From: Bacillus sp. AFS088145
GTDB taxonomy: Bacteria; Bacillota; Bacilli; Bacillales; Bacillaceae_G
Assembly: GCF_002564465.1 (NCBI RefSeq)
Contig: NZ_NUUX01000027.1
Coordinates: forward strand, 1-64,000
Direction of reading: 5' to 3'
Length of the DNA: 64,000 nt
Shown here: piece by piece, positions 18,039-27,041 of the stretch
How positions within the stretch are numbered: the first letter of the stretch is position 1
How the letters are laid out: every line of letters starts with the position of its first letter
Translations under genes and position numbers: made by a program
Notes under the pieces: model-generated
Seen by the model: only the letters and a program-made list of their open reading frames with translations
The model's database searches: none
What the model was told of the DNA's origin: nothing

Positions 18039-18806
18039 TTAGTTCAAATATCTTTTTACAAATGTATAAACTGAATCAGCAAGTGTTTTTTTTCGTTCTT
18101 TCAGATAGATAAAAAGTGCTTCTTTGTCTTCGTTTGAAACATTCCAGTCTACTGGGATCTCCTGAATCACTTCTTGGACTGAAGCTTCTGATAATGCCAG
18201 AATTTTTTCAATATATGTCGTTATTATGTTTAAGTCATTTAATATGTCTAGCGTCCAAATATGAACGACTGAATCTTTTTTAAACTTTTTGGATTTTTGA
18301 AGCGTTTCTGCATTCCATTTGTATCCTCCTGGAAAACATTTCCCATGATCAATCATAAATATGTCGTACTGTCCATCTGGGAGTTGTTTCAAAAGAATAT
18401 TGCTTTTAGTTCGGTCTGCATCGTGCACCCAAAAATCGAAAACAAGAATTCCGGCTAAAACATGGGGATTATTTATTTCATTTAAAGTAGGGCGAGGAGG
18501 TTTTTTCGCAAGACCAGTACAGTTATCTATAAAAAGGCTAGCAAACTGGTTGCCTGCTTGGTAATTAGAAGAAAATTTTTTTGGTATTTGCTGAATTTGC
18601 TTTTCGGACATATTTACAATTTCAAATGGGACAACAGGCAAATTCAATAACTGACCTAATCTAGCGACTACGTATTCGTTTACGAGCTCCCGTGTTCCAT
18701 GGAAATTATTTTTACATTTAACTGCATAACGATTACCATTACTAAACAAAAATAAATGTGCAGCCTTACCTGGTAATGTTTCTAAATATTTTATTTGTAC
18801 ATTCAA
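18039..18806 (-). CDS. HipA-like kinase domain protein (HipA_2 type)
   Basis: A 255-residue protein with the layout of a stand-alone HipA-like kinase. RYAVKCKNN at about 27-35 holds the ATP-binding Lys. FWVHDADRTKSNILL at about 127-141 is the catalytic loop (HxxDRxxxN) and MIDHGKCFPG is the DFG-equivalent metal-binding loop. Family members of this type (HipA_2, related to phosphatidylinositol 3/4-kinase folds) are common in Bacillaceae but uncharacterised. No HipB-like antitoxin gene neighbours it, so a toxin role is not supported by context. The TTG start lies 13 bases after AGGAGG, rather far. Confidence 0.75.
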   Translation of the reverse strand: MNVQIKYLETLPGKAAHLFLFSNGNRYAVKCKNNFHGTRELVNEYVVARLGQLLNLPVVPFEIVNMSEKQIQQIPKKFSSNYQAGNQFASLFIDNCTGLAKKPPRPTLNEINNPHVLAGILVFDFWVHDADRTKSNILLKQLPDGQYDIFMIDHGKCFPGGYKWNAETLQKSKKFKKDSVVHIWTLDILNDLNIITTYIEKILALSEASVQEVIQEIPVDWNVSNEDKEALFIYLKERKKTLADSVYTFVKRYLN

Positions 18807-19023
18807 TTTTATAGCTCATCCTCCTTTTTTAAGTAGAACATAATAATATATTCCATATTAGTAGAAGGGTATTGGACATAAGAATTAATGACCTAGAAGA
18901 TTTTGTTGATTTCTTATTAGTTCACGTTCGGTCATTTATCTGCTCTCATTTAACTTTTATAAGAAAAGGAATTTTAATAATAGATAGAGAATAAAGGACT
19001 TATTCTAATTAGGAGTTGTGAAA

Positions 19024-19512
19024 ATGAATATTTTAGTTAAAGAACTACCTGAATATGAAGTTGCGTATTTCAGGCGTTATGGATCATATTTTGAACCAAA
19101 TGGAGAACATTGGGGTAAGCTATTAAATTGGGCAATAAATAATGGACTTTTTCCACCTCAACAATCTTTCATAGGAATTTCCTTAGATAATCCAGATTTA
19201 GTAGAAAGTCATAATTGTCGTCATGATGCATGTGTTACCATACCTGATGGTTTTGATAAGGAAAAACATGTAAATATAGAATTTAGGAAATTAGATGGTG
19301 GGCAATACGCTTTGTATCAATATTATGATTCTCCTAGTATGTTAAATAACGGTTATAAATTTATATATGAACAACGGTTACCAAGTAGTGATTTTGAACC
19401 TGATTACGACCGTTATAACTTAGAATTTAGTATGAATAATCCACCCGAAGACCCAGATGGAAAAGCTAAAGTTCATTTATTTGTGCCAGTTAAAAAGCGA
19501 ACATCTTACTAA
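19024..19512 (+). CDS. GyrI-like / effector-binding domain protein
   Basis: A 162-residue single-domain protein. The opening VKELPEYEVAYFRRYGSY and later CRHDACVTIPDGF with the paired LDGGQYALYQYYDS strand match the GyrI/SbmC-like small-molecule-binding fold. This fold occurs alone or at the C-terminus of AraC and MerR regulators. Stand-alone versions bind hydrophobic or cationic ligands, sometimes hydrolysing them. ATG 19024 is 8 bases after AGGAG; the GTG two codons upstream is possible. Monocistronic. Confidence 0.78.
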   Translation: MNILVKELPEYEVAYFRRYGSYFEPNGEHWGKLLNWAINNGLFPPQQSFIGISLDNPDLVESHNCRHDACVTIPDGFDKEKHVNIEFRKLDGGQYALYQYYDSPSMLNNGYKFIYEQRLPSSDFEPDYDRYNLEFSMNNPPEDPDGKAKVHLFVPVKKRTSY

Positions 19513-19608
19513 CTATGTTTTTATAGTATATTATTAGACAAATTTAGTAATAAATTAAAATGATAATCTACTAACCTATAACAACTTCTTTCATATATGA
19601 TGTAAGTA

Positions 19609-19637
19609 TTGTTATTTCTTGGAAATAATAATATAAT
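19609..19637 (+). promoter_or_regulatory. promoter of the 30-residue peptide gene
   Basis: TTGTTA at 19609-19614 and TATAAT at 19632-19637 have a 17-base spacer, about 50 bases upstream of the small ORF at 19688. Confidence 0.7.
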
Positions 19638-19687
19638 TAAATAGAATTTAAATTAAAATTATATCCTTTGTGAAAGGGTGTTAGACT

Positions 19688-19780
19688 ATGAATTTCACTA
19701 TTTACTTTGGAAATCATGAAGACAAAGAAGTACATACAATGGATTGCTATGTAGACATTGAGGAAGAAACTGTTTCTTAA
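19688..19780 (+). CDS. 30-residue acidic peptide gene
   Basis: A complete miniature gene. It has a good promoter, AAAGGGTG about 8 bases before ATG, a 30-codon frame and a terminator 28 bases after the stop. The product begins MNFTIYFGNHEDKE and ends DIEEETVS; it is acidic and has one Cys and no signal peptide or membrane segment. It could be a small cytosolic regulator or the surviving N-terminus of a longer protein. I do not recognise it. Confidence 0.5.
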   Translation: MNFTIYFGNHEDKEVHTMDCYVDIEEETVS

Positions 19781-19807
19781 GCAATCGATCTTAATAAGAG
19801 TTATTTC

Positions 19808-19839
19808 AAGGATGCGAAAAATTTTCGTATCCTTTTTTC
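19808..19839 (+). terminator. intrinsic terminator
   Basis: AAGGATGCGAAA pairs with TTTCGTATCCTT (one G-T pair) and runs into TTTTTT. It ends the small peptide transcript. Confidence 0.85.
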
Positions 19840-19937
19840 ATTTTTAAGATTTACATTTTAAAATTTATTGTGTATGATAAAAATATAAAAAGCGAACTAA
19901 TGTTCTGTATATAGATTTTAGAAGGAAAGGAACTTGC

Positions 19938-20621
19938 ATGATGAAAAGAAATGGAGCAACTAAAAGGAATTCAAAAACACCTATTATATCCAATACAGGT
20001 TTTATCGGAGCAAGTTTCATTGATCTGGAAGAATTGCAAGAAAATCAATATTATTTCACAAGGAAACATCCTTTAATTATACATGAAGTATTAAATGGTC
20101 TATTACAAGCTGCATGTGCATTATTTCAGAAACAAAATATCCCAGCATATATTGCATGTGAATATTTACGAGATGAAAAGAAAATAGGCTTAATTTTATC
20201 AAAAAAGCCATTCGAAAAAGAAGAAGGGATTCGTTATTTTATAGAATATCTTCGTGAGATTGGTCACTTAAATAATAATAAAACAATAAGGGCTGAAATT
20301 TCAAATACCGGATTTATAGGCGTAATTTTTGTGGATTTATCTTATATTACAAGGTTTACATTCGATACAGAAATTAAATTGCTTTCTGCTTTCGCTATTA
20401 ATTTCATGGAACCGTTAAAGGAAATTTATCATCAAAATAAAATTCATTTATATATGTCAGGTGTTGAACTTCAAAAGGAAGATAAGTTAGGGTTTGTACT
20501 TTCTAAGAATCCTTATGATGAGCGAAAAGAAGCGAACTTATATTTTAAGGAATATTTGAGAGAAAGAGGCTTATTAAAAAATTATAAAGAGAATGTGTTT
20601 ATTCAAAGACATCGTGGATAA
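19938..20621 (+). CDS. unknown protein made of two tandem copies of one domain
   Basis: A 227-residue soluble protein, not recognised. It is an internal duplication with an offset of about 104 residues. ISNTGFIG occurs at 17-24 and again at 121-128. GLILSKKPFEK (84-94) matches GFVLSKNPYDE (185-195), and each copy ends in a similar helix (YFIEYLREIGHL versus LYFKEYLRERGLL). A basic N-terminal leader of about 14 residues precedes copy 1. There is no signal peptide, membrane segment or obvious catalytic motif. The start is one of two adjacent ATGs after AAGGAAAGGAA. Confidence 0.65.
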   Translation: MMKRNGATKRNSKTPIISNTGFIGASFIDLEELQENQYYFTRKHPLIIHEVLNGLLQAACALFQKQNIPAYIACEYLRDEKKIGLILSKKPFEKEEGIRYFIEYLREIGHLNNNKTIRAEISNTGFIGVIFVDLSYITRFTFDTEIKLLSAFAINFMEPLKEIYHQNKIHLYMSGVELQKEDKLGFVLSKNPYDERKEANLYFKEYLRERGLLKNYKENVFIQRHRG

Positions 20622-20680
20622 ATTTTCATTAAACCTAATTTAAAGATGAATTTTGGTTTAAAAAATACATATTAAATCTA

Positions 20681-20711
20681 AGAGGAACTAGAATGATTAG
20701 TTTCTCTTTTT
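20681..20711 (+). terminator. intrinsic terminator
   Basis: AGAGGAACTA pairs with TAGTTTCTCT (one G-T pair) with a 7-base loop, then TTTT. It lies about 60 bases after the tandem-domain gene. Confidence 0.75.
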
Positions 20712-20854
20712 GCTGTTTATTCAAAAAAAGTTCATTATTTGTACAAAGTTAGAAACTTACTTAAAACATTCGTTTGCATAATATATAGAAAGGAAATAGT
20801 TAAAAAGTAACGAATACTTATAATATAGGACTAACCAAAAAGGTGGTTAAAACG

Positions 20855-21229
20855 ATGACGAATAATGGAAAATATGTAGATTGGTTAAGTGAAATTGTTA
20901 AGCGTCATGAAAAAGAAGGTGGATTTGAAGATCTACCTGGATTAGGTAAACCATTACCTAAGGAGCTTTTAAAAGATGATTTATTAACAACAGTCATTAA
21001 GAAGTCGGGCTTTAAACCAGATTGGGTATTACAACAAAAGAAAATATTTCAGAAGCTTGAAACGATTTTGCAGAAGTTAAATTCTGATGGAAATAGTAAA
21101 GAAATAGCCAAAATGATCTCGGAAGTAAATGATGAAATTAAGAAATATAACTTAGGCTGTCCTTTTCCAATGCAAAGAAATTATGTAAATAAGGAAAATC
21201 TTGAGAATCAGTTGATTTATTGGAAATAA
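20855..21229 (+). CDS. DUF1992 / DnaJ-homologue subfamily C member 28-like protein
   Basis: A 124-residue cytosolic protein. WLSEIVKRHEKEGGFEDLPGLGKPLP near residues 9-34 is the signature of the DUF1992 family, called DnaJ-family domain or DNAJC28-like although no J-domain is present. The rest is helical, with a final PMQRNYVNKEN segment typical of the family. Biochemical function is unknown. ATG 20855 follows AAGGTGG by 8 bases; the frame extends to a GTG at 20843 that overlaps this site. Confidence 0.8.
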   Translation: MTNNGKYVDWLSEIVKRHEKEGGFEDLPGLGKPLPKELLKDDLLTTVIKKSGFKPDWVLQQKKIFQKLETILQKLNSDGNSKEIAKMISEVNDEIKKYNLGCPFPMQRNYVNKENLENQLIYWK

Positions 21230-21261
21230 GTTTGTGAAAAAATGAACGATTTAACTATATG

Positions 21262-21298
21262 GATGTTTATACTTTTTAGTCGGTATAAGCATCTTTTT
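21262..21298 (+). terminator. intrinsic terminator
   Basis: GATGTTTATAC pairs with GTATAAGCATC (one G-T pair), loop of 10, then TTTTT. It lies before the AraC regulator gene. Confidence 0.8.
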
Positions 21299-21398
21299 AT
21301 TTTCTAACTATAAAAATGGTAATTCTATGAAAAAGTCTATTATTAATGTTAATGTAAAATAAATACATAGTCAGAATAGTTGTACAGGGGGAATTGGA

Positions 21399-22262
21399 AT
21401 GAGCGCAACTCTTGAAGTAAGGAGACTAGATCGGAATTTTCCATTTTGTTTATTTTCAAATGATGGATTGACGTTAGTTGGTCATCATTGGCATAAACTC
21501 GTCGAAATCATTTATGTACAAAAAGGCATTTTAAAGATTGGGGTAAATGATGAGTTACTTCATTTAGAAGAAGGAGAATTTTATATCATTAATAGTGGTG
21601 ACATTCATTATTTTCTATCTTCACCAAATAGTATGAGGTTGGTCGTGCAATTTGATTTTACTATTTTCGAAGATGTACAGTTTTTGAAAAAAAATAATAT
21701 GGAACTAATTGAATTGTTTAATTGTATTCAAAAATCTAGTGTTTTATGGAATTTAAAAGTTAAACAGAAAATGATTACCTATTTAAAAGAACTTGAAAGT
21801 GAATATATTGATAAAAAAGAAGGTTACGAATTGGCGATTAGAGCTAGATTATATGATATTTTACTACTGATCTATCGAGATCTACCTCATACAGAAAATA
21901 ATAAGCTTAACTATCCTAATAGGAAGGCTAGTCTTTTAAAATTAGAAAAAATATTTCATTTTATAGAAGAGAATTATATGAATGATATTACATTAAATGA
22001 TGTTGCGAATTATATCGGCTTTACGAATACATATTTTGCAAAGTTTTTTAAAAAATACACTGGTTCTACATTTTGTCATTTTGTAAATCAATACAGAATA
22101 ACGAAGGCTCAATGGTATTTATTTAATGAAGATCTGCCAATTACAGAAATTGCTTATAATGTTGGATTCATTAATGTGAAAACGTTTAACAGATTATTTA
22201 AAAATGAGGTTGGTTTATCCCCAACCCAATATAAAAAAAAGACAATATTTGAGAAGTTTTAG
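21399..22262 (+). CDS. AraC family transcriptional regulator
   Basis: A 287-residue regulator. The N-terminal half is a cupin-like sugar-sensing domain (HHWHKLVEIIYVQKGIL near 28-42 and NSGDIHYF near 67-74). The C-terminal 100 residues carry the double helix-turn-helix: TLNDVANYIGFTNTYFAKFFKKYTG and then PITEIAYNVGFINVKTFNRLFK, ending in GLSPTQYKK. It directly precedes five co-oriented sugar-catabolism genes 77 bases downstream and is most likely their activator. The ribosome site is GGGGGAATTGGA before ATG 21399. Confidence 0.88.
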   Translation: MSATLEVRRLDRNFPFCLFSNDGLTLVGHHWHKLVEIIYVQKGILKIGVNDELLHLEEGEFYIINSGDIHYFLSSPNSMRLVVQFDFTIFEDVQFLKKNNMELIELFNCIQKSSVLWNLKVKQKMITYLKELESEYIDKKEGYELAIRARLYDILLLIYRDLPHTENNKLNYPNRKASLLKLEKIFHFIEENYMNDITLNDVANYIGFTNTYFAKFFKKYTGSTFCHFVNQYRITKAQWYLFNEDLPITEIAYNVGFINVKTFNRLFKNEVGLSPTQYKKKTIFEKF

Positions 22263-22338
22263 GCAAGGTGAAAGGAAGACACAAATGAATTATTTCTATA
22301 AACTGGAAATGTAAAAAACATTTTCGGAGGTTTTCATA

Positions 22339-23415
22339 ATGAAATTAAAAGTAGGAATAATCGGTTGTGGCGGAATAGCTAATGGTAAACATATGCCTAG
22401 CTTAGCAGCATTAGATCAAGTAGAAATGGTTGCTTTTTGTGACATTATTGAAGAACGCGCGATTAAAGCGAAGGCACAATTTGGTGTTGAAGAAGCAAAG
22501 ACATATACAGATTACAAGGAATTATTAGAAGACGAATCAATTGATGTAATTCACGTTTGTACGCCAAATAAATCACATTCATTTATTACGATTGATTCTT
22601 TAGAAGCAGGTAAACACGTTATGTGTGAAAAGCCAATGGCAAAAACTTCAGCAGAAGCAAAAGCAATGGTAGAAGCGTTTAAACGTACAGGAAAAAAATT
22701 AACGATTGGGTATCAAAACCGTTTTCGAAACGATTCACAATATTTAAGGGAAGTTTGTAAAAATAATGAATTAGGTGAAATTTATTTTGCAAAAGCTCAT
22801 GCGATTAGAAGAAGAGCGGTACCTACTTGGGGCGTATTTTTAAATGAAGAAGAGCAAGGTGGAGGACCATTAATTGATATTGGTACTCATGCTTTGGATT
22901 TAACATTATGGCTGATGGATAATTATAAACCTAAATTTGTAGTTGGAAACGTTTACCATGAATTATCACATAAAAAAAACGCTGCAAATGCTTTTGGACC
23001 ATGGGATCCAAAGGAATTTAAAGTAGAAGATTCTGCATTTGGTTTTATTACGATGGAAAATGGTGCAACCGTTATCCTAGAATCGAGCTGGGCTTTAAAC
23101 ACTCTTGAAATAGGAGAAGCTCAAACTACACTTTGTGGTACTGAAGGTGGAGCTGATATGAGAGATGGTCTCCGAATTAATGGGGAAGCATATGGGCGAC
23201 TTTACGATAAAAAAATTGATATTCAAACTGGTGGCGTAGCTTTTTATGAAGGTGCAACCGATTCCGCTGAAGTATTAGAAGCGAGACAATGGATTGACAG
23301 TATTATTAATGATACAGAGCCAACCGTTAAACCTGAACAAGCATTAGTTGTAACTCAAATTTTAGAGGCAATCTACGAATCTTCAAAATCAAAGAAACCA
23401 GTATATTTTAACTAA
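22339..23415 (+). CDS. Gfo/Idh/MocA family oxidoreductase (first of operon)
   Basis: A 358-residue NAD(P)-dependent sugar dehydrogenase. The Rossmann motif is VGIIGCGGIANGKHMP (5-20). VCTPNKSH (about 75-82) and the catalytic Lys segment MCEKPMAKT (about 95-103) are in place, as is the GGPLIDIGTHALDLTLW helix with the active-site Asp/His pair. Such enzymes oxidise sugars, sugar acids or glycosides. CGGAGG lies about 9 bases before the ATG. The position behind an AraC regulator and before a TIM-barrel isomerase and ThuA suggests oxidation of a glycoside or its product. Confidence 0.9.
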   Translation: MKLKVGIIGCGGIANGKHMPSLAALDQVEMVAFCDIIEERAIKAKAQFGVEEAKTYTDYKELLEDESIDVIHVCTPNKSHSFITIDSLEAGKHVMCEKPMAKTSAEAKAMVEAFKRTGKKLTIGYQNRFRNDSQYLREVCKNNELGEIYFAKAHAIRRRAVPTWGVFLNEEEQGGGPLIDIGTHALDLTLWLMDNYKPKFVVGNVYHELSHKKNAANAFGPWDPKEFKVEDSAFGFITMENGATVILESSWALNTLEIGEAQTTLCGTEGGADMRDGLRINGEAYGRLYDKKIDIQTGGVAFYEGATDSAEVLEARQWIDSIINDTEPTVKPEQALVVTQILEAIYESSKSKKPVYFN

Positions 23416-23435
23416 GAGTATAGGAGATGGAATAA

Positions 23436-24182
23436 ATGACACTACCAATTGCCTTACAATTATGGAGTGTAAAAGAGGACGCAGCAATCGACTTTTTCGG
23501 CACTTTAGAAAAAGTAGCGCAAATGGGTTATGACGGTGTTGAGTTCGCGGGATACTATGGTAAAAATGCATCGGAAATAAAATCTGTGTTAAACAAACTA
23601 GGGTTAAAGATAGCAGGAGCCCATGTAAGTGCAGATCAAATTATTCATCACATTGATGACGTTATTGCTTTCGAAAAAGAATTAGGAAACAAATACGTAG
23701 TATGCCCTTGGGCAAATTTTACTAGTTTAGAAGAATGGAAAGAATTTGCAGAACATTTACAAGAGTCAGGAAAAAAGCTGGCTGAAGCAGGAATATCTCT
23801 AGTTTATCACAATCATGCTCATGAATTAGTTAGTTTAGAAAGCGAATATATACTAGATATTTTATTCAACTCAGTTCCTACTAATCTCTTAATAGCAGAG
23901 TTGGATACTTATTGGTTAGAATTTGCTGGTGTAGATGCGGTTGAATTTATGAGTAAGTATAAAGGAAGGGCTCCATTAATTCATGTGAAGGATATGGCTC
24001 CGTCTAAAGAAGAAAGTACTGAAGTAGGAAATGGAATTATGAATATAAAAGGAATTGTACAACAAGCAAAGCTAAATTCAGTCGAATGGTTAATAGTTGA
24101 GCAAGAAGCGTTTACTAAACCACAATTAGAAAGTGTTGAAATTGGATTGAATAACTTAAAAATGATTTTAACTGAAGCTTAA
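23436..24182 (+). CDS. sugar phosphate isomerase/epimerase-like TIM-barrel protein
   Basis: A 248-residue AP-endonuclease-2-like TIM barrel. It starts IALQLWSVKEDA and continues MGYDGVEFAGYYG. Metal ligands are likely within VYHNHAHE (about 127-134), AELDTYW (about 152-158), LIHVKDM and IVEQEA (Glu near 229). Members act as isomerases, epimerases or, in keto-glycoside pathways, lyases; the reaction is not fixed by sequence. It starts 20 bases after the dehydrogenase with AGGAG and belongs to the same operon. Confidence 0.86.
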   Translation: MTLPIALQLWSVKEDAAIDFFGTLEKVAQMGYDGVEFAGYYGKNASEIKSVLNKLGLKIAGAHVSADQIIHHIDDVIAFEKELGNKYVVCPWANFTSLEEWKEFAEHLQESGKKLAEAGISLVYHNHAHELVSLESEYILDILFNSVPTNLLIAELDTYWLEFAGVDAVEFMSKYKGRAPLIHVKDMAPSKEESTEVGNGIMNIKGIVQQAKLNSVEWLIVEQEAFTKPQLESVEIGLNNLKMILTEA

Positions 24183-24225
24183 GAAGCTATTAAACTATGT
24201 AAAAAAATAGAGATGGGTGAGTTAT

Positions 24226-24942
24226 ATGGTAAAGGTAACGATATGGAATGAAAATCGACATGAACAAATTAATCCAGATGTAAAAAGCATTTATCCAAGC
24301 GGAATACACACAACCATAGCTACTTTCTTAAATGAAGCAGGGTACGATACTACGACGGCTACATTAGAGCAACCTGAACATGGTTTGACAGATAAAGTGC
24401 TTGAAAATACTGATGTATTAATTTGGTGGGGACATATTGCTCATAATGATGTGGGAGATCAAATTGTTCAAAAAGTTTATGATAAAGTATTGCAAGGAAT
24501 GGGGTTAATTGTCCTACATTCTGGACATTTTTCTAAGATTTTTAAAAAATTAATGGGTACTAGCTGCGATTTAAAATGGCGTGAAGCAGCGGAAACGGAA
24601 AGACTATGGGTTGTCGATCCGTCTCATCCAATCGTAGATGGTATTGGCGAATATATCGAGATTGACAAAGAAGAAATGTATGGCGAACATTTTGATATTC
24701 CAACCCCAGATGAGCTAGTTTTAGTTAGCTGGTTTAAGGGTGGGGAAGTATTTAGAAGTGGTTGTACATTTAAAAGAGGGAATGGGAAAATCTTTTATTT
24801 CAGACCAGGTCATGAAACCTATCCAACTTATCATCATAAAGAAGTTCAAAAAATTATCATTAATGCAGTAAATTGGGCGAATAAATCAAAAAGAAATTAT
24901 CCTTCATATGGACATAAAGAGGCCATAGAAGCATTATCGTAA
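24226..24942 (+). CDS. thuA: ThuA domain protein
   Basis: A 238-residue protein of the ThuA family (class I glutamine amidotransferase-like fold). [11 protein letters not shown] at the N-terminus, [10 protein letters not shown] (about 65-74) and the VLHSGHFSK loop (about 95-103) are the family's conserved segments. In rhizobia ThuA and the dehydrogenase ThuB are needed to use trehalose and related disaccharides through 3-keto intermediates. Here two dehydrogenases are in the same operon. ATG 24226 was chosen because family members start with the VKVTIWNE block; a GTG three codons upstream is possible. Confidence 0.85.
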   Translation: MVKVTIWNENRHEQINPDVKSIYPSGIHTTIATFLNEAGYDTTTATLEQPEHGLTDKVLENTDVLIWWGHIAHNDVGDQIVQKVYDKVLQGMGLIVLHSGHFSKIFKKLMGTSCDLKWREAAETERLWVVDPSHPIVDGIGEYIEIDKEEMYGEHFDIPTPDELVLVSWFKGGEVFRSGCTFKRGNGKIFYFRPGHETYPTYHHKEVQKIIINAVNWANKSKRNYPSYGHKEAIEALS

Positions 24943-24966
24943 ATAATGGATTGGAGCGAGAAAAAG

Positions 24967-25935
24967 ATGAAATTAGGTGTATTTACGGTATTATTTGCGA
25001 ATTTATCATTTGAAGAAATGCTTGATAAAGTTGCACACTCCGGACTAAAGGCTGTTGAAATAGGAACTGGTTGTTACCCTGGGAATGCACATTGTCCGTT
25101 AAATGATTTATTAGAAAGTGAGCAACTCAGAAAGGAATATATTGAAAAAGTTGAAAAACGTGGATTAACGATTAGCGCTTTTAGTTGTCATGGTAATCCA
25201 TTATCACCTGATAATGAGTTTGCGAAGGAATCCCATGAAGTACTTGCTAAAACGATTAAACTTGCTTCGCTATTAAGTGTACCAGTTGTAAATTGCTTTT
25301 CTGGAACAAGTGGTGACCATGAAGAAGCAAAGTATCCAAGCTGGCCTGTAACTGCTTGGCCAAATGAATATAGAGATGTACTAAATTGGCAATGGGAAGA
25401 AAAGTTAATTCCTTATTGGAAAGAAATGGGCAAATTTACGGAAGATCATCAAGTAAAAATTGGGCTAGAACTGCATGGTGGCTTTTTAGTTCATACTCCA
25501 TATACATTATTAAAATTGCGCAAAGAAACTAGCGATGCAATTGGTGCTAACTTGGATCCTAGTCATCTTTGGTGGCAAGGGATTGATCCTGTAGCAGCGA
25601 TTAAAATACTTGGAAAAGAAAATGCGATTCATCATTTCCATGCAAAAGATACCTATATCGACCAAGATAATGTAAATATGTATGGTTTAACTGATATGCA
25701 ACCTTATGGTGAAGTTCAAACTAGAGCTTGGACATTCCGATCAGTAGGCTGTGGACATAGCTTGAAAGATTGGTCCGATATGATGAGTGCACTACGTACT
25801 TTCGGATATGATTATGTTGTTAGTATTGAACATGAGGACCCGATCATGTCGATTGAAGAAGGTTTTTCTCGTGCCGTTAAAAACTTACAGTCCGTATTAA
25901 TAAATGAAGAGCCATCACAAATGTGGTGGACTTGA
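24967..25935 (+). CDS. sugar phosphate isomerase/epimerase-like TIM-barrel protein
   Basis: A 322-residue TIM barrel, larger than and different from the barrel encoded at 23436. It begins LGVFTVLFANLSFEEMLDKV and contains FSCHGNPLSPD, IGLELHGGF (metal Glu), NLDPSHLWWQG and HFHAKDTY, with SIEHEDP near the end. These are the metal-binding positions of the xylose-isomerase-like superfamily. Short Cys/His-rich loops (GCYPGNAHCPL) near 36-46 are also seen in related inositol/sugar enzymes. ATG 24967 follows GGAGCGAG by about 8 bases; an ATG at 24946 lacks a site. Operon member 4 bases after thuA when measured from that upstream ATG. Confidence 0.85.
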   Translation: MKLGVFTVLFANLSFEEMLDKVAHSGLKAVEIGTGCYPGNAHCPLNDLLESEQLRKEYIEKVEKRGLTISAFSCHGNPLSPDNEFAKESHEVLAKTIKLASLLSVPVVNCFSGTSGDHEEAKYPSWPVTAWPNEYRDVLNWQWEEKLIPYWKEMGKFTEDHQVKIGLELHGGFLVHTPYTLLKLRKETSDAIGANLDPSHLWWQGIDPVAAIKILGKENAIHHFHAKDTYIDQDNVNMYGLTDMQPYGEVQTRAWTFRSVGCGHSLKDWSDMMSALRTFGYDYVVSIEHEDPIMSIEEGFSRAVKNLQSVLINEEPSQMWWT

Positions 25936-25975
25936 TAAAAGATAGGTAACCAATCCAAAAAAAGTTGGTGTGAAA

Positions 25976-27004
25976 ATGGAAAAATTAAGAGTTGCGATAA
26001 TTGGTTGTGGAAATATTTTTTTAATGCATGCACAACCAGCTTTTATAAGAAAAAATGTAGAATTGATAGCGGTTTGTGATATTAAAGAAGAGCGAGCAAA
26101 AGAGAAAGCTGGACAATTCAAATGTGCTTATTATACAAACTATCTGGAGCTTTTTGAGAAAGAAAATTTAGATGTTATTCATATTTGCTTACCACATTAT
26201 TTACATGCGCCGGTTGCAATTGAAGCCGCAAAACGAAAAATCCATGTTCTTACTGAAAAGCCAATGTCTATTCATTATTCTGATGCACAAGAAATGGTAG
26301 AAACAGCAAAAAATAATGGAGTAACATTAGGTGTCATTTTTCAAAATAGGTATAATCCAGGTTCAGTTCTAATTAAAGAAATGCTACAAAATGGTACTTT
26401 AGGCAAAATAAAATCTGGAAAACTATCAGTAACATGGGACCGTTCTGACGAGTACTATTTAACTAGTGATTGGAAAGGGACTTGGGAAAAAGAAGGTGGA
26501 GGGGTGGTCATTGACCAAGCTATTCATACGATGGATTTAATGCGATGGTTCGTTGATGATGAGATTGAATATGTCGACGCGACAATTAGTAATAGAGCAC
26601 ATGAAATGATTGAAGTTGAGGATTGTGCAGAAGGAGTTATCAAGTATAGAAACGGAGTAGTTACGGCATTTCATACGATAAACTATTATTCATATGATGC
26701 ACCAGTTACGATTGAACTGCATTGTGAAAATGGAATTGCTAAAATGGTTGCTGATCGTGGAGTAGTCTCTTTAAAAGATGGAAGAGAGTTCGTTGCCGAT
26801 AACAATCCTAATGAAACCTTTGATTACGGCAATGGTGCAAAAGGATATTGGGGCGTTAGTCATGTAAAACAGATTAATAATTTTTATGAATCATTGGATT
26901 ATCATTCCCAGTTACATATTACTGGTGAAGAAGCGATGAAAACGCAAAAAATGATTTGTGCAATCTATGAATCAGGTAAGAAAAAAGAGAGAATTTATTT
27001 ATAA
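25976..27004 (+). CDS. Gfo/Idh/MocA family oxidoreductase (second of operon)
   Basis: A 342-residue NAD(P)-dependent oxidoreductase. The Rossmann start is VAIIGCGNIFLMHAQP. The sequence continues HICLPHYLHAPV, the catalytic LTEKPMSIH (Lys near 97) and GGGVVIDQAIHTMDLMRWF. It is clearly diverged from the first dehydrogenase of the operon, so the pair probably catalyses two different oxidations or an oxidation and a reduction. The GTG two codons upstream is an alternative start. The last gene before the operon's terminator. Confidence 0.9.
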   Translation: MEKLRVAIIGCGNIFLMHAQPAFIRKNVELIAVCDIKEERAKEKAGQFKCAYYTNYLELFEKENLDVIHICLPHYLHAPVAIEAAKRKIHVLTEKPMSIHYSDAQEMVETAKNNGVTLGVIFQNRYNPGSVLIKEMLQNGTLGKIKSGKLSVTWDRSDEYYLTSDWKGTWEKEGGGVVIDQAIHTMDLMRWFVDDEIEYVDATISNRAHEMIEVEDCAEGVIKYRNGVVTAFHTINYYSYDAPVTIELHCENGIAKMVADRGVVSLKDGREFVADNNPNETFDYGNGAKGYWGVSHVKQINNFYESLDYHSQLHITGEEAMKTQKMICAIYESGKKKERIYL

Positions 27005-27041
27005 ATTATTTTAATCCCTCAAAATATAATCGTTTGACGAG

